Shown here piece after piece: positions 1 to 8,588 of a DNA stretch of 64,000 bases. Origin of the DNA: Streptomyces sp. NBC_00234 (lineage in GTDB: Bacteria > Actinomycetota > Actinomycetes > Streptomycetales > Streptomycetaceae). The first letter of the stretch is position 1; each line of letters opens with the position of its first letter. The stretch lies in contig NZ_CP108101.1 of the NCBI RefSeq assembly GCF_036195325.1, forward strand, positions 7,254,001-7,318,000. Reading direction: 5' to 3'. The notes beneath the pieces were generated by a model. The model saw only the letters and a list, made by a program, of their open reading frames with translations, did not search any database and had not been told where the DNA came from. A program made the position numbers and the translations under genes.

Positions 1-2212
1 TGGCGAAGCGGTAGTGGTTCTCCGGCGTGCCGGGCTCCACGGGCTCGGTCCGGGCCAGCCCCTCCAGCTCCATGGCGGCCTCCGCCTCGTACGCCACCTC
101 GTGCCGGACACCGGCCAGGGAGGCGACCGCGTCGAAGAGCCGGCCCATGCTCGACGTGGGGACGCATCCGAAGCCGGTGGCGAACTGGTGCGCCAGTACG
201 CCGCGTTCGGCCGGAGGGCACGCCCGGAGCGCGGGCAGGTCCTCGTCCCAGGGGACACCGGCCGCATGCAGATGCGCGAGGGCCATCCGGTAGGGCCGCA
301 GCACACTGGCGTCGCCCCCGGCCAGCGGTACGTAACCCAGGTGAGCGGCCCTGCGGAACGACGCGTAGCCGGCCACCAGGACCTCACCGCCCCAGGCCGC
401 CCCGTCGTCGCCGTGTCCCGTGCCGTCGAAGGCGATGCCGATCACCCGCTCGTCCGACCGCAGACCGTGCTCCGCCATCACGGACGCGATGTGCGCGTGG
501 TGGTGCTGCACCGTGCGGACCGGCCGCCCGGCCGCACGGGCGGCGGCCCAGTCACCGGAGCGGTATCCGGGATGGCGGTCGGCCACCAGCTGGACGGGCG
601 TGACCCCGGTGAGGTCTTCCAGGTGCTGTTCGTTCCGGGTCAGCGCCTCGACCGTGGACAGGTCGTCCATGTCGCCGATGTGTTGGCTCAGCCAGGCGTA
701 GCGGCCCTCGCCCAGCGCGCAGGTGTTCTTCAGATCGGCGCCCACGGCGAGCGTCGGCGGCACGTCGAACGGCAGCGCGAGCGGCAGCGGGGCGTACCCG
801 CGCGAGCGGCGGAGCGGCAGTTCGGCACCGGCGACATAGCGGCTGACCGAGTCGTCGCAGGGCACATGGATCCGCCGGTCGTGCCGCAGCCACGCATCGA
901 CCAGCGGGGCCAGGACACGCAGCGCGGCCTCGTCGTCCGTGACGATCGGTTCGCCCGACAGATTGGCCGATGTCATCACCAGGGCGTCCGGACCCGGCGC
1001 GTCGTCCCCGATCCCGAAGAGCAGGACGTGCAACGGGGTGTACGGAAGCAGCAGTCCGAGGTGCGGGCTGCCGGGGGCCACGGCCTCGGACACCCCGGCC
1101 CCGGGCCGGGCGGGATGACGGGGCAGGAGCACGATGGGCCGGCGGCCACCGGCCAGGAGCTCTTCCTCGTCCGCCGTGATGCTCGCCAGCTCCCGCGCGA
1201 CGGCCAGGTCCGGGACCATCACCGCGAACGGCTTGCCACCGCGCCGCTTGCGCCGCCGCAGCTCGGTCACGGCCACGTCGTCACGGGCGTCGCAGACCAG
1301 GTGGTACCCGCCGAGTCCCTTGACGGCGATGATCCCGCCCTCGGCGAGCAGCTTCCGGGCGGTCCGCAGCGCGTCCTCGTCCCGGGACACGGACGCGCCT
1401 TCCCTGCCGACGAGTTCGAGCCGCGGACCGCACTCGTGGCAGGCGATCGGCTGGGCGTGGAAGCGCCGGTCGCGCGGATCCTCGTACTCCGCACGGCAGG
1501 CCCCGCACATCTCGAACCCCGCCATCGTAGTGGCGGCCCGGTCGTACGGGAGGCCGGTGACGATCGTGAACCGGGGACCGCAGTGCGTACACGTGATGAA
1601 GGGGTGGCGGTGGCGCCGGTTCGACGGATCGCCCAGCTCGTCCAGACAGTCCCGGCACGTGGCGATGTCGGGTGAGACGAGCGTCCTGGCCCGGCCGGGC
1701 GCGCTGGAACGCTCGATGGTGAATCCCGTACCGCCCCGCGTCGGCTGCTCGCTCGTGCGCACGTCCTCGACGACCGCGAGCGGCGGGGCATCGGCACGGA
1801 GCCTGCGGCCGAACTCCGCCACCGCGTCGGCCGGTCCCTCGACCTCGGCGAGCACCCCCTCGCCGGTGTTCGTCACCGTGCCGCTGAGCATCAGCTCCGA
1901 GGCCATGACGTAGACGAAGGGCCGGAAGCCCACTCCCTGCACGACACCGCTCACCTCGAACCTGCGCCGGACGCGCTGCTCCCGGCCCCGTCCCATCAAC
2001 TCCAGTCCCGACAGAGCCTCCCGGGCCTTCGCCCGGTCGATGAGCTCCACGGCGAAGCCCATATGGAGAAGCACCCAGTCGTCGCGCCCGGGTGCCTCGT
2101 CGAGCATGCCGATGTTCACGCGCCGCCGGGCGCCCTCCACATCCACCAGAGCCAGCTGGCCCGCGTACCCGTCCACGATCTCCACGACACGGCCGGGAAT
2201 TCCTAGGCACAT
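1..2212 (-). CDS. hypCF: HypC-HypF fusion, hydrogenase maturation (partial)
   Basis: Starts at ATG 2212 and stays open to base 1; I checked every codon of this register and found no stop. Residues 1-80 are a HypC (MCLGIPG start with the essential Cys2). The chain then runs without a break into HypF: acylphosphatase (VSGVVQGVGFRPF, about residue 85), two C-x2-C-x18-C-x2-C zinc fingers (about 165-240), then YrdC-like and Kae1-like regions. HypF makes thiocarbamate on HypE for the CN ligands of the NiFe site; HypC carries the Fe(CN)2CO group with HypD. These are normally separate proteins. About 737 codons are visible; the HypF C-terminus lies outside. Begins 2 bp after the protease stop, so it is in the same operon. 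Confidence 0.9.
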   Translation of the reverse strand, partial: MCLGIPGRVVEIVDGYAGQLALVDVEGARRRVNIGMLDEAPGRDDWVLLHMGFAVELIDRAKAREALSGLELMGRGREQRVRRRFEVSGVVQGVGFRPFVYVMASELMLSGTVTNTGEGVLAEVEGPADAVAEFGRRLRADAPPLAVVEDVRTSEQPTRGGTGFTIERSSAPGRARTLVSPDIATCRDCLDELGDPSNRRHRHPFITCTHCGPRFTIVTGLPYDRAATTMAGFEMCGACRAEYEDPRDRRFHAQPIACHECGPRLELVGREGASVSRDEDALRTARKLLAEGGIIAVKGLGGYHLVCDARDDVAVTELRRRKRRGGKPFAVMVPDLAVARELASITADEEELLAGGRRPIVLLPRHPARPGAGVSEAVAPGSPHLGLLLPYTPLHVLLFGIGDDAPGPDALVMTSANLSGEPIVTDDEAALRVLAPLVDAWLRHDRRIHVPCDDSVSRYVAGAELPLRRSRGYAPLPLALPFDVPPTLAVGADLKNTCALGEGRYAWLSQHIGDMDDLSTVEALTRNEQHLEDLTGVTPVQLVADRHPGYRSGDWAAARAAGRPVRTVQHHHAHIASVMAEHGLRSDERVIGIAFDGTGHGDDGAAWGGEVLVAGYASFRRAAHLGYVPLAGGDASVLRPYRMALAHLHAAGVPWDEDLPALRACPPAERGVLAHQFATGFGCVPTSSMGRLFDAVASLAGVRHEVAYEAEAAMELEGLARTEPVEPGTPENHYRFA

Positions 2213-2214
2213 GA

Positions 2215-2745
2215 TCAGGATCTCCGGGGTTCGGTGCTGCTCACGGACGCGGTCGGTACGGCGGGAACGAGCTGCCGCACCAGGGTGTGCACTGCCTGCA
2301 TCGCCTCGGGAACCGCTTTGCCGACGGCTTCACCGAGCCCGATGCCCTCCTCGACTCCGGCGGGTGTGCAGCCGACGAGGTAGGTGAGCGGAAGAGTACC
2401 GCCCAATTGATCCAGGTTTGCAAGGACAGCGACCGGATTCATCCCATGAGCGTCGAATTCACCCGTACCGAGGTCCTCCGCACCGATGCGGAGCACCGTC
2501 ACCTCCCCGGGCGCGCCGCCGCCCGGATACGCGTCGACCAGCACCAGCGCGTCGTACCCGTCGAGCAGGTCGTACGCGAGATGCATCCCGCGGATGCCGT
2601 AGTCCACCAGCCGTACCTGCGGGGGCATACCGCCGGCGCCGGCCAGCCGGCGTACGACCTCGGGGCCGAACCCGTCGTCGCCGAGGAAGAGATTGCCGAT
2701 GCCCGCGACCAGCACCCGGCCGGCCGTGTCCGGTTCCTGCGTCAT
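2215..2745 (-). CDS. [NiFe]-hydrogenase maturation endopeptidase
   Basis: A 176-aa HycI/HyaD-type protease. The N-terminal GIGNLFLGDDGFGPEVVRRL carries the family motif, including the acidic residue used to sense nickel, and a second acidic motif (LVDAYPGG) follows near residue 68. Such enzymes remove the C-terminal tail of the large subunit once nickel is inserted. The large subunit in this locus has such a tail after its DPCxxCxxH motif, so the substrate is probably HhyL. The gene sits between a 70-aa unknown and hypCF, 2 bp from the latter. ATG start; length is normal for the family. Confidence 0.88.
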   Translation of the reverse strand: MTQEPDTAGRVLVAGIGNLFLGDDGFGPEVVRRLAGAGGMPPQVRLVDYGIRGMHLAYDLLDGYDALVLVDAYPGGGAPGEVTVLRIGAEDLGTGEFDAHGMNPVAVLANLDQLGGTLPLTYLVGCTPAGVEEGIGLGEAVGKAVPEAMQAVHTLVRQLVPAVPTASVSSTEPRRS

Positions 2746-2751
2746 CCCGGC

Positions 2752-2964
2752 TCAGCCGCCCCCTGAGCGGAGGTCGGGCGATTTCGGATCCCGGGGGCTC
2801 TGCGGCTGTACGGAGGTGTCGGAACGTTCGTCCGAGGTGCCCGAAGGGCGGCCGGCCGGGCCGGCTTCCGGCTGGTCGGAGCCGGTGTCGCGGGATCCCT
2901 TCGGGCCCCGTACCTCCTGTGGTTCCTCCTGGATCCCGCTGCTCGACTCAGGTGCGTCCGTCAT
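2752..2964 (-). CDS. Small hydrophilic hypothetical protein (70 aa)
   Basis: A 70-residue chain rich in Ser, Pro, Glu, Asp and Gly, with no predicted helix or cysteine; it reads as intrinsically disordered. It lies inside the hydrogenase operon, 6 bp before the protease gene and 34 bp after the one-helix peptide gene, so it is co-transcribed. ATG 2964 is preceded by GAGGAGC-like purines. I do not recognise a family. Its position suggests a cluster-specific accessory role, but the sequence gives no function. Confidence 0.6.
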   Translation of the reverse strand: MTDAPESSSGIQEEPQEVRGPKGSRDTGSDQPEAGPAGRPSGTSDERSDTSVQPQSPRDPKSPDLRSGGG

Positions 2965-2998
2965 GGCTGCTCCTCACTCACGTCACTCGGCTCCGGAT

Positions 2999-3118
2999 TC
3001 ACATCGAACGGATGTGCAGGTACCGGCGGATGTCGGGGATCGACTTGATCCCGACTCCCACGGCGATCAGCGCCACGGCCGCCGCCGCTCCGGCGGTGAT
3101 GATGCCCAGGCTCTTCAC
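2999..3118 (-). CDS. One-helix membrane peptide (DUF6893-like, 39 aa)
   Basis: GTG 3118 overlaps the stop of the preceding gene (GTGA). The 39-aa product is one hydrophobic helix (residues 3-23, Ala/Val/Ile-rich) followed by a basic tail, IPDIRRYLHIR. It matches the very small peptides annotated as DUF6893 in Streptomyces. The translational coupling and the neighbours suggest a membrane anchor or stabiliser for the hydrogenase assembly; that role is inferred. Confidence 0.7.
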   Translation of the reverse strand: MKSLGIITAGAAAAVALIAVGVGIKSIPDIRRYLHIRSM

Positions 3119-4518
3119 GATCGGTTCTCCTCTCGGTACCGCGCCGTCTCCTCGACGGTCAGGGGTGTCAGTTCGTCGGGTGCGAAGTAGAAGTAGCGGC
3201 CGTACCAGTCGTGCAGATCCGATGCCGGGTCGTCGACGAGGACCAGGGCGACGTGGGTACCGCCGTCCACGTCCGTGAGCACCGCGGTCACCCGGGCCAC
3301 CTGGCCGGCGAAGAACAGATCCTGTGCGTCGGCGCGCCGGGACGGGTGGACGCGGACCAGGCTGTCCTTGGCCACCCGGACGCCCTCGATCACGACCGCG
3401 TCGCTTCCCGGGCGCACCGAGGCATCGGCCGCCGGGTCCCACCAGGGCGCGCCCGCGGTGTCGAAGGCGGCGGGGTCCACGTCCCGGACATCGGGCGGCG
3501 GGCTCACGAGTGCCTCCGGCTGCGGCGCGTGCGGGTCGCGCAGCAGGCCGTGCAACTGCTGGAGGTCCGCGGGCGACATCCCGTCGCACCGGTCGATGAT
3601 CTCCCGCGCCCTGGGATCGGTGGCCCGGGCCTCCGTCTTCTCCTCCTCCGTCATGGTCATCACCCGGAGGGTCAGGATCTCGTCGATCTCCGTCGAGTCG
3701 AACAGCGCCCCCGGGCTCTGCTCGGCGATCTCCGGGTAGTCGTACAGGATGATCGGCGCGCCGAGCAGGGTGTCGGTCGTCCCCTTCGGACCGGCCAGCA
3801 CGGGCCAGCACCTGCGCTGCCGGCAGCGGCCCGCGGCTGCCGCCGCCGGGGCGGGCGGTTCGAGCAAGGAGACGAACCCGGCGTCGTGGGCCGACAGCAG
3901 CAGATGCGCGCCGATCAGCGAGCGGCGGATCGCGGCGTCCTTGGTGGCCGCAGGCTCCGGGTGTTCGTTGCGCACCGTCACGGTCAGGCGTACGTACCCG
4001 TCGTCGACGACGGCACGTGTACGGACCCGGACCGCCAGCGGCAGCCGCCGCCGCACGATCCGGCCCACCACCACGCCCCGCGCATCGGCCACCGGCTCGG
4101 TGTCCTCACCGCCCGGAATCTGATGGACGACGTCCGTCGCCTGCTCCAACGGCAGTGCGGCCAGCACGACTTCGCGTTCGACCGCCTCGTCCCAGGACAT
4201 CACCGACGCACCGTCGACGGTGAGCCGCTCGACGGGAACCTCCACCCCGTCCTCGTCCGTGCTCCGCACCTCGCGGACCTGGAGCTGGAGAAAGCGCAGG
4301 CGTACGGTGACGGCTGCCGCCCCGTCGTGCGGTGCCAGGAGGCACTGCGTCTCCATCTCCGGCTCCTCGCCGAAGCTCGCCGCCGCGGCCTGCGGCGGAC
4401 CGAGGACACCGAACTGCCAGCGCGAGCGGTTCTTGTGCGAACTCGCCCGGTACGGATAGAGGAGATACCCCTCGTACAGGACGGCGTCGGCGATCGAACG
4501 CACCTGGTCAAGACTCAC
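3115..4518 (-). CDS. Hydrogenase-cluster protein of unknown function (467 aa)
   Basis: Start GTG 4518 (GTGA overlap with the DUF6084-type gene); stop overlaps the next gene in the same way. The longer open frame upstream of 4518 is a shadow of neighbouring genes. The protein is soluble and acidic, and begins with a segment around YEGYLLYPYRASSHKNR. The middle is beta-rich, with one Cys-containing patch (GRCRQRRCWP, about residue 230). A helical stretch follows (MTMTEEEKTEARATDPRA), and the C-terminus reads like an SH3/KOW-type small barrel with an aromatic patch (WYGRYFYFAP). I know no assigned function. Strict co-translation with flanking hydrogenase genes argues for a dedicated role in assembly or electron transfer. 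Confidence 0.8.
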   Translation of the reverse strand: MSLDQVRSIADAVLYEGYLLYPYRASSHKNRSRWQFGVLGPPQAAAASFGEEPEMETQCLLAPHDGAAAVTVRLRFLQLQVREVRSTDEDGVEVPVERLTVDGASVMSWDEAVEREVVLAALPLEQATDVVHQIPGGEDTEPVADARGVVVGRIVRRRLPLAVRVRTRAVVDDGYVRLTVTVRNEHPEPAATKDAAIRRSLIGAHLLLSAHDAGFVSLLEPPAPAAAAAGRCRQRRCWPVLAGPKGTTDTLLGAPIILYDYPEIAEQSPGALFDSTEIDEILTLRVMTMTEEEKTEARATDPRAREIIDRCDGMSPADLQQLHGLLRDPHAPQPEALVSPPPDVRDVDPAAFDTAGAPWWDPAADASVRPGSDAVVIEGVRVAKDSLVRVHPSRRADAQDLFFAGQVARVTAVLTDVDGGTHVALVLVDDPASDLHDWYGRYFYFAPDELTPLTVEETARYREENRS

Positions 4519-5156
4519 AGGGCCACCTCGTCGTGCTCGGCCAGGAGTGCCTGGACCGTCTCGTCCCAGCTGATCAGCCCGCGCCGGGCCCGGAAGTCCG
4601 CGAAGCGCGCCAGCACCTCGTGGTCCAGCCTGATCCACCCGGTGCCGGGGAAGTGCGCCGCCATCATGCGCCGCCACACCTCGACCGGCATCTGATGCCG
4701 GGCCTCGCAGTCCCACGGGACCTGCTCGACCCCGAAACCCTTGCTGCCGCGCGTGAACACGGTGCCGGAGAACATCAGGGCGAGGGGTACCGAGCCCTCG
4801 CCCAGTGCGTGCATGTAGCGGGAGCCGACCACGTCGAAGTCGTACGTGCAGGGCAGAGCGAGATCGAACTCGGTGGCGCCGTCGAACCCCTGCACCGTCG
4901 TGTCGCAGCTCATCCACTGGAACGGCTTCAAGGTGTCGGTCCAGCGGTCCCGGCCACCGAACAGCCCCTGGAGACCGCTCTGTTCGGCCTCGTCGTAGTG
5001 GCGCCGCTGCGGTTCGATGCGGACCTGGCAGTGCAGCGCGACGGCGTGGATCCGCAGGCCCGTCCGCTCCTCGATCCGCAGCCGGGCGGTCAGCTGCGGC
5101 GTGGCCGTGTACGGCTCGGCGAAGACGTCGAGCACGGAGAACCCGAAGTCGCTCAC
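4515..5156 (-). CDS. DUF6084-type hydrogenase-cluster protein
   Basis: A 213-aa soluble protein starting at GTG 5156, inside the stop of the preceding gene (GTGA). It begins with SDFGFSVLDVFAEPYTATP and continues in alternating beta strands. It has conserved-looking aromatic and Cys positions (QWMSCDTTVQGFDG, PCTYDFDV) and no membrane segment. It matches what is usually annotated as DUF6084 in actinobacterial hydrogenase loci. No biochemical role is known to me. The overlaps on both sides make fixed stoichiometry with the neighbours likely. Confidence 0.8.
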   Translation of the reverse strand: MSDFGFSVLDVFAEPYTATPQLTARLRIEERTGLRIHAVALHCQVRIEPQRRHYDEAEQSGLQGLFGGRDRWTDTLKPFQWMSCDTTVQGFDGATEFDLALPCTYDFDVVGSRYMHALGEGSVPLALMFSGTVFTRGSKGFGVEQVPWDCEARHQMPVEVWRRMMAAHFPGTGWIRLDHEVLARFADFRARRGLISWDETVQALLAEHDEVAL

Positions 5157-5803
5157 GGCGCACCGGTCCCCGCGGGCCGGCTGCGGTCCGCCACCCGTGC
5201 GAAGAACCCGTCCATCGCGGCACGCGCCTCGGAGCCACCGTCGAACCCGCGCCACAGCGTGCGCAGTTGGCCCACGAGCTCGTAACAGGCGTCGATCGGG
5301 ACCAGATGGCACGATCCGCCACTGTCCGCGGTGCGCCGGATCAGGAGGGCCTCCACGTCGGGACGGAGTACGGCAAGCTCCGGACTCGCCTCGACGACGG
5401 TCTCCCAGGCGTCCAGCGGGAGTTCCGACTCGGTGGCCCCGGCGGGGCCCGGGTAGAACGCGACCATGCGGTCCTGGACGGAGTTGCGGAACAGGAAGGC
5501 GAGGCCCACGGGAATCTGCAACTCGTCCCAGGCGCGCCCGTCCACGGTCAGCCCGTCGAAATGCAGATAGCGCTCGGGCACCGCCCGGTAGCGCAACTCC
5601 GCGCTCTCGTCGGTGAACAGCAGATAGCAGGCCCGGCACCCGCACATCAGGGCGCGGCTGTCGAGGTTCACCACATGGGGGTGGCTCTCGCCGATCGGTT
5701 CCGCACACATCTCGCAGCGCTCCCCGGCGGGCCGCCGCGGCCGGTCGCGCGTGAGCCGCAGCAGCGTGGCGGCCGGGGAGGCGGCACGGGCGGTCGTGAT
5801 CAC
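5153..5803 (-). CDS. DUF5947-type protein with a Cys-rich zinc/Fe-S-like motif
   Basis: A 216-aa protein from GTG 5803 (GTGA overlap with the NifU-like gene). Residues 30-57 hold CEMC, then CGCRAC about 22 residues later, spaced like a zinc ribbon or a small Fe-S site. The rest is alpha/beta, with a C-terminal helical section (CYELVGQLRTLWRGFDGG). Matches DUF5947 of actinobacterial [NiFe]-hydrogenase clusters. The cysteine motif beside an iron-sulfur protein gene suggests a part in redox transfer or cofactor delivery, which is inference. Confidence 0.8.
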   Translation of the reverse strand: MITTARAASPAATLLRLTRDRPRRPAGERCEMCAEPIGESHPHVVNLDSRALMCGCRACYLLFTDESAELRYRAVPERYLHFDGLTVDGRAWDELQIPVGLAFLFRNSVQDRMVAFYPGPAGATESELPLDAWETVVEASPELAVLRPDVEALLIRRTADSGGSCHLVPIDACYELVGQLRTLWRGFDGGSEARAAMDGFFARVADRSRPAGTGAP

Positions 5804-6750
5804 GGCGCCACCGCCGCGGGCACCGACACGGAGACGGAGGCGCCGTCCGACAGCAGGGGCAGCGGTGCCAGATGCACGCCGTCCCCGTCGAGGCAGACCC
5901 CGGCCCGCCGTACGTCGTAGTGCGCACGGCACCCGGCACAGCGCAGGACCGCGTCGCCGGCCCCGCCTCCCAGCCGCCGCGCCACTGTGGCGCCCTCGAA
6001 CGGCTGCTCGCAGCGTGCGCAGCGGTCCTCGAAAGCGAAGAGGTCGGAGCCCACCCGGCACACCACCACCGGCATCCTGCCGACATCGACCCGGGCCACC
6101 GCGCCGGATGCCAGGCCCGGCAGCTCCGGCACCACTTCCCACGACGCGCCGTCGTCGTCGCCGGGCGCCCCGGTCTCCGCGTGCAGGCGGGCGAACAGCG
6201 AATCCACCGGCACGAGCGGCCCGGCCGCCCCGGCGGACTCCTCGTCGGCCGCCGTCTCCACCTCGATCGAGGTGATCTCCGGAGCCGCCGCCTCCACCGC
6301 ACCCTGAACGGCCAGCTTCAGCGTGACCGAGGAGGACGGGCAGCCGTCGCAACTGCCCAGCAGCCGCAGCCGGACAGTGCCCTCGTCGGTGACGGCGAGC
6401 AGCTCCACATCTCCGCCGTGCGACCCCAGATAGGGGCGCACGCTCTCCAGCGCCTGCTCGACCCGGGTCTCCACGCCGTAGGGGTGAAGCCCGTGCACCA
6501 ACAGGACACTGGCCACCAGCTCGTCGCCGGCCAGCGCGGCCAGGACATCGTCGTCCAGCCGTCCCTGCTCGTGCACCAGGTCCAGCAGCCGTTCCAGTCC
6601 GGCACCGTAGAAATCGGCGACGAGCCTGACCAGTTCCTCGCTGCGCTCGCGGGCGACCGCGCCGCCCGAGCTGCTGGCGGCGATCAGGGTGTCGATGCGT
6701 TCACCGGTCGTCCGCCAGTCGGGCGTGGCCGGTGCGTCCTCCCGCGCCAT
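5800..6750 (-). CDS. NifU C-domain / Rieske-like iron-sulfur protein (HhyE-like)
   Basis: A 316-aa protein from ATG 6750, sharing one base with the hhyL stop (an in-frame GTG lies 3 bp earlier). Residues about 85-165 are a NifU C-terminal domain with GSCDGCPSSS, the CxxC that binds a transferable Fe-S cluster. The C-terminal third is Rieske-like but has CARC ... CAGC where a Rieske protein has CxH ... CxxH, so both histidine ligands look replaced by cysteines. In mycobacteria a Rieske-type partner (HhyE/HucE) is thought to take electrons from the hydrogenase to the respiratory chain, and this is the best local candidate for that role. Confidence 0.85.
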   Translation of the reverse strand: MAREDAPATPDWRTTGERIDTLIAASSSGGAVARERSEELVRLVADFYGAGLERLLDLVHEQGRLDDDVLAALAGDELVASVLLVHGLHPYGVETRVEQALESVRPYLGSHGGDVELLAVTDEGTVRLRLLGSCDGCPSSSVTLKLAVQGAVEAAAPEITSIEVETAADEESAGAAGPLVPVDSLFARLHAETGAPGDDDGASWEVVPELPGLASGAVARVDVGRMPVVVCRVGSDLFAFEDRCARCEQPFEGATVARRLGGGAGDAVLRCAGCRAHYDVRRAGVCLDGDGVHLAPLPLLSDGASVSVSVPAAVAP

Positions 6751-8543
6751 CACTCGCTGCCCGCGGACTGGGTGGGGGAGTGCAGGAGTTCCAGCTTCTT
6801 GCCCTCGCCGAGATACATGTGCACTCCGCAGGGCAGACAGGGGTCGAAGCTGCGCACCGTACGCATGATGTCGATTCCCTTGAAGTGCTCCCGGTCGTTC
6901 TCCTCGAAGATCGGCTGCCCCTGCACGGCGTCCTCGTAGGGACCGGGCGTGCCGTAGGTGTCACGGGGGCTCGCGTTCCACGGAGTCGGTGGGTACGGGT
7001 GGTAGTTGGCGATCTTGCCGTCCCGGATCACCATGTGGTGCGAGAGGACACCGCGCACCGCCTCGGTGAATCCGCAGCCCACACCCTCCTCGGGGACCTC
7101 GAACTTCTCCCAGGTCTTGGTGTTCCCGGACCGGATCTCCACGAGAGCCTTCTCCGCGAAGTGGAGTGCGCAGGCGGCGGCGTAGGCCTGGAAGTAACTC
7201 CGTGCCCGGTTGCGCTCGATGGTGTTGCTCCACTTCGGGACGTGCCACTCCAGCTCCACCGGCCCCTTGAGGGCGGTCTTGGGGAGGTTGATCTTGACGC
7301 TGTGCCCGGTCGCCTGGATGTAGCCGATGTCGACCAGGCCGGCCAACGCCGTGGTCCACAGGCGCGCGAGCGGCCCGCCACCGGTGTCCAGGGCCAGGTA
7401 GTCCTTGCCGTCGAACCACCGCGGCGACATGACCCAGCTGTACTTGTCGTCCAGATCCCGCTTCTGCGGCTGCGGGTTGGTGTGCTGGTTCCACGGGTGA
7501 CGCCGGTCGACCGGATTGCCGAGCGGGTCGTGGGAGACGAAGGTCTCCTGCTCGTCCCAGTCGTTGTAGTACGAGGAACCGAGCAGGATCCGGATGCCCA
7601 GGTTGATCTGGACCAGGTCGGTGGTGACCAGCTTCCCGTCGACGACGACACCGGGGGTGACGTACATCTTCCGTCCCCAGTCGGTCATGTCCTTGTACGC
7701 GAAGTTGCAGTGCTCCGGGTCCTGGAAGGATCCCCAGCAGCCCAGCAGGATGCGCCGGTTGCCGACCTGTTCGTACCCCGGCAGTGCCTCGTAGAAGAAG
7801 TCGAAGAGATCGTCGTGCATCGGCACGACCTTCTTCATGAACTCGACGTACCGCTGGAGCCGGGTGATGTAGTCCGTCATCAGCTGGATCGTCGCCACGG
7901 TGCCGACGCCGCCCGGATAGAGCGTGGAGGGGTGGACGTGCCGCCCTTCCATCAGGCAGAACATCTCCCGGGTCATCCGGCTGACCTGGAGCGCCTCGCG
8001 GTAGAACTCGCCGGTGAACGGGTTCAGCGACCGCATGATGTCGCCGATGGTCTTGTACCCGTGGGCGTCGGCGTGCGGGGAGGGGGTGCGGTTGGCCTGC
8101 TCCAGCACCCCGGGGTTGGTCTCCGCGACCATCTTCTCGCAGTAGTCCACCCCGACCAGGTTCTCCTGGAAGATGTTGTGGTCGAACATGTACTCCGCGG
8201 CCTCGCCGAGATTCACGATCCATTCACCGAGGTGCGGGGGCTTCACCCCGTACGCCATGTTCTGCGCGTAACAGGAACACGTGGCGTGGTTGTCACCGCA
8301 GATGCCGCAGATCCGGCTCGTGATGAAATGCGCGTCCCGCGGGTCCTTTCCCTTCATGAAGACCGAGTAGCCGCGGAAGATGGAACTGGTGCTGTGGCAC
8401 TCGGCGACCACCTTCTGTTTGAAGTCGATCTTCGTGTAGATGCCCAGGCTGCCGACGATCCGGGTAATGGGATCCCACGCCATTTCGACCAGGTCGTTCT
8501 TGCCCCGGCCGCCTTCGGCACCCTTGTGCTGCGTCGCGGTCAT
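6750..8543 (-). CDS. hhyL: [NiFe]-hydrogenase large subunit, group 1h type
   Basis: A 597-aa catalytic subunit. The N-terminal metal motif SRICGICGDNHATCS and the C-terminal SFDPCLPCGVHMYLG supply the four cysteines for the NiFe centre. A 19-residue tail follows the final His of DPCxxCxxH, as needed for endopeptidase processing. Sequence style and gene order match the actinobacterial high-affinity (formerly group 5) enzymes that oxidise atmospheric H2 during starvation and in spores. Follows hhyS by 45 bp. Start ATG 8543. Confidence 0.95.
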   Translation of the reverse strand: MTATQHKGAEGGRGKNDLVEMAWDPITRIVGSLGIYTKIDFKQKVVAECHSTSSIFRGYSVFMKGKDPRDAHFITSRICGICGDNHATCSCYAQNMAYGVKPPHLGEWIVNLGEAAEYMFDHNIFQENLVGVDYCEKMVAETNPGVLEQANRTPSPHADAHGYKTIGDIMRSLNPFTGEFYREALQVSRMTREMFCLMEGRHVHPSTLYPGGVGTVATIQLMTDYITRLQRYVEFMKKVVPMHDDLFDFFYEALPGYEQVGNRRILLGCWGSFQDPEHCNFAYKDMTDWGRKMYVTPGVVVDGKLVTTDLVQINLGIRILLGSSYYNDWDEQETFVSHDPLGNPVDRRHPWNQHTNPQPQKRDLDDKYSWVMSPRWFDGKDYLALDTGGGPLARLWTTALAGLVDIGYIQATGHSVKINLPKTALKGPVELEWHVPKWSNTIERNRARSYFQAYAAACALHFAEKALVEIRSGNTKTWEKFEVPEEGVGCGFTEAVRGVLSHHMVIRDGKIANYHPYPPTPWNASPRDTYGTPGPYEDAVQGQPIFEENDREHFKGIDIMRTVRSFDPCLPCGVHMYLGEGKKLELLHSPTQSAGSE

Positions 8544-8588
8544 TGCGCCGCCTCGTCTTTCTTTCCGTCGCGGTGATTACGCGGTCGA

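Noticed and set aside
14..1675. 553-aa plus-strand open frame at the left edge
   Set aside because: Same codon register as hypCF on the other strand; a mirror frame.
6732..8576. 614-aa plus-strand open frame
   Set aside because: Exact antisense of hhyL; its peptide has Val/Asp/Gly-rich low-complexity content typical of complementary frames in high-GC DNA.
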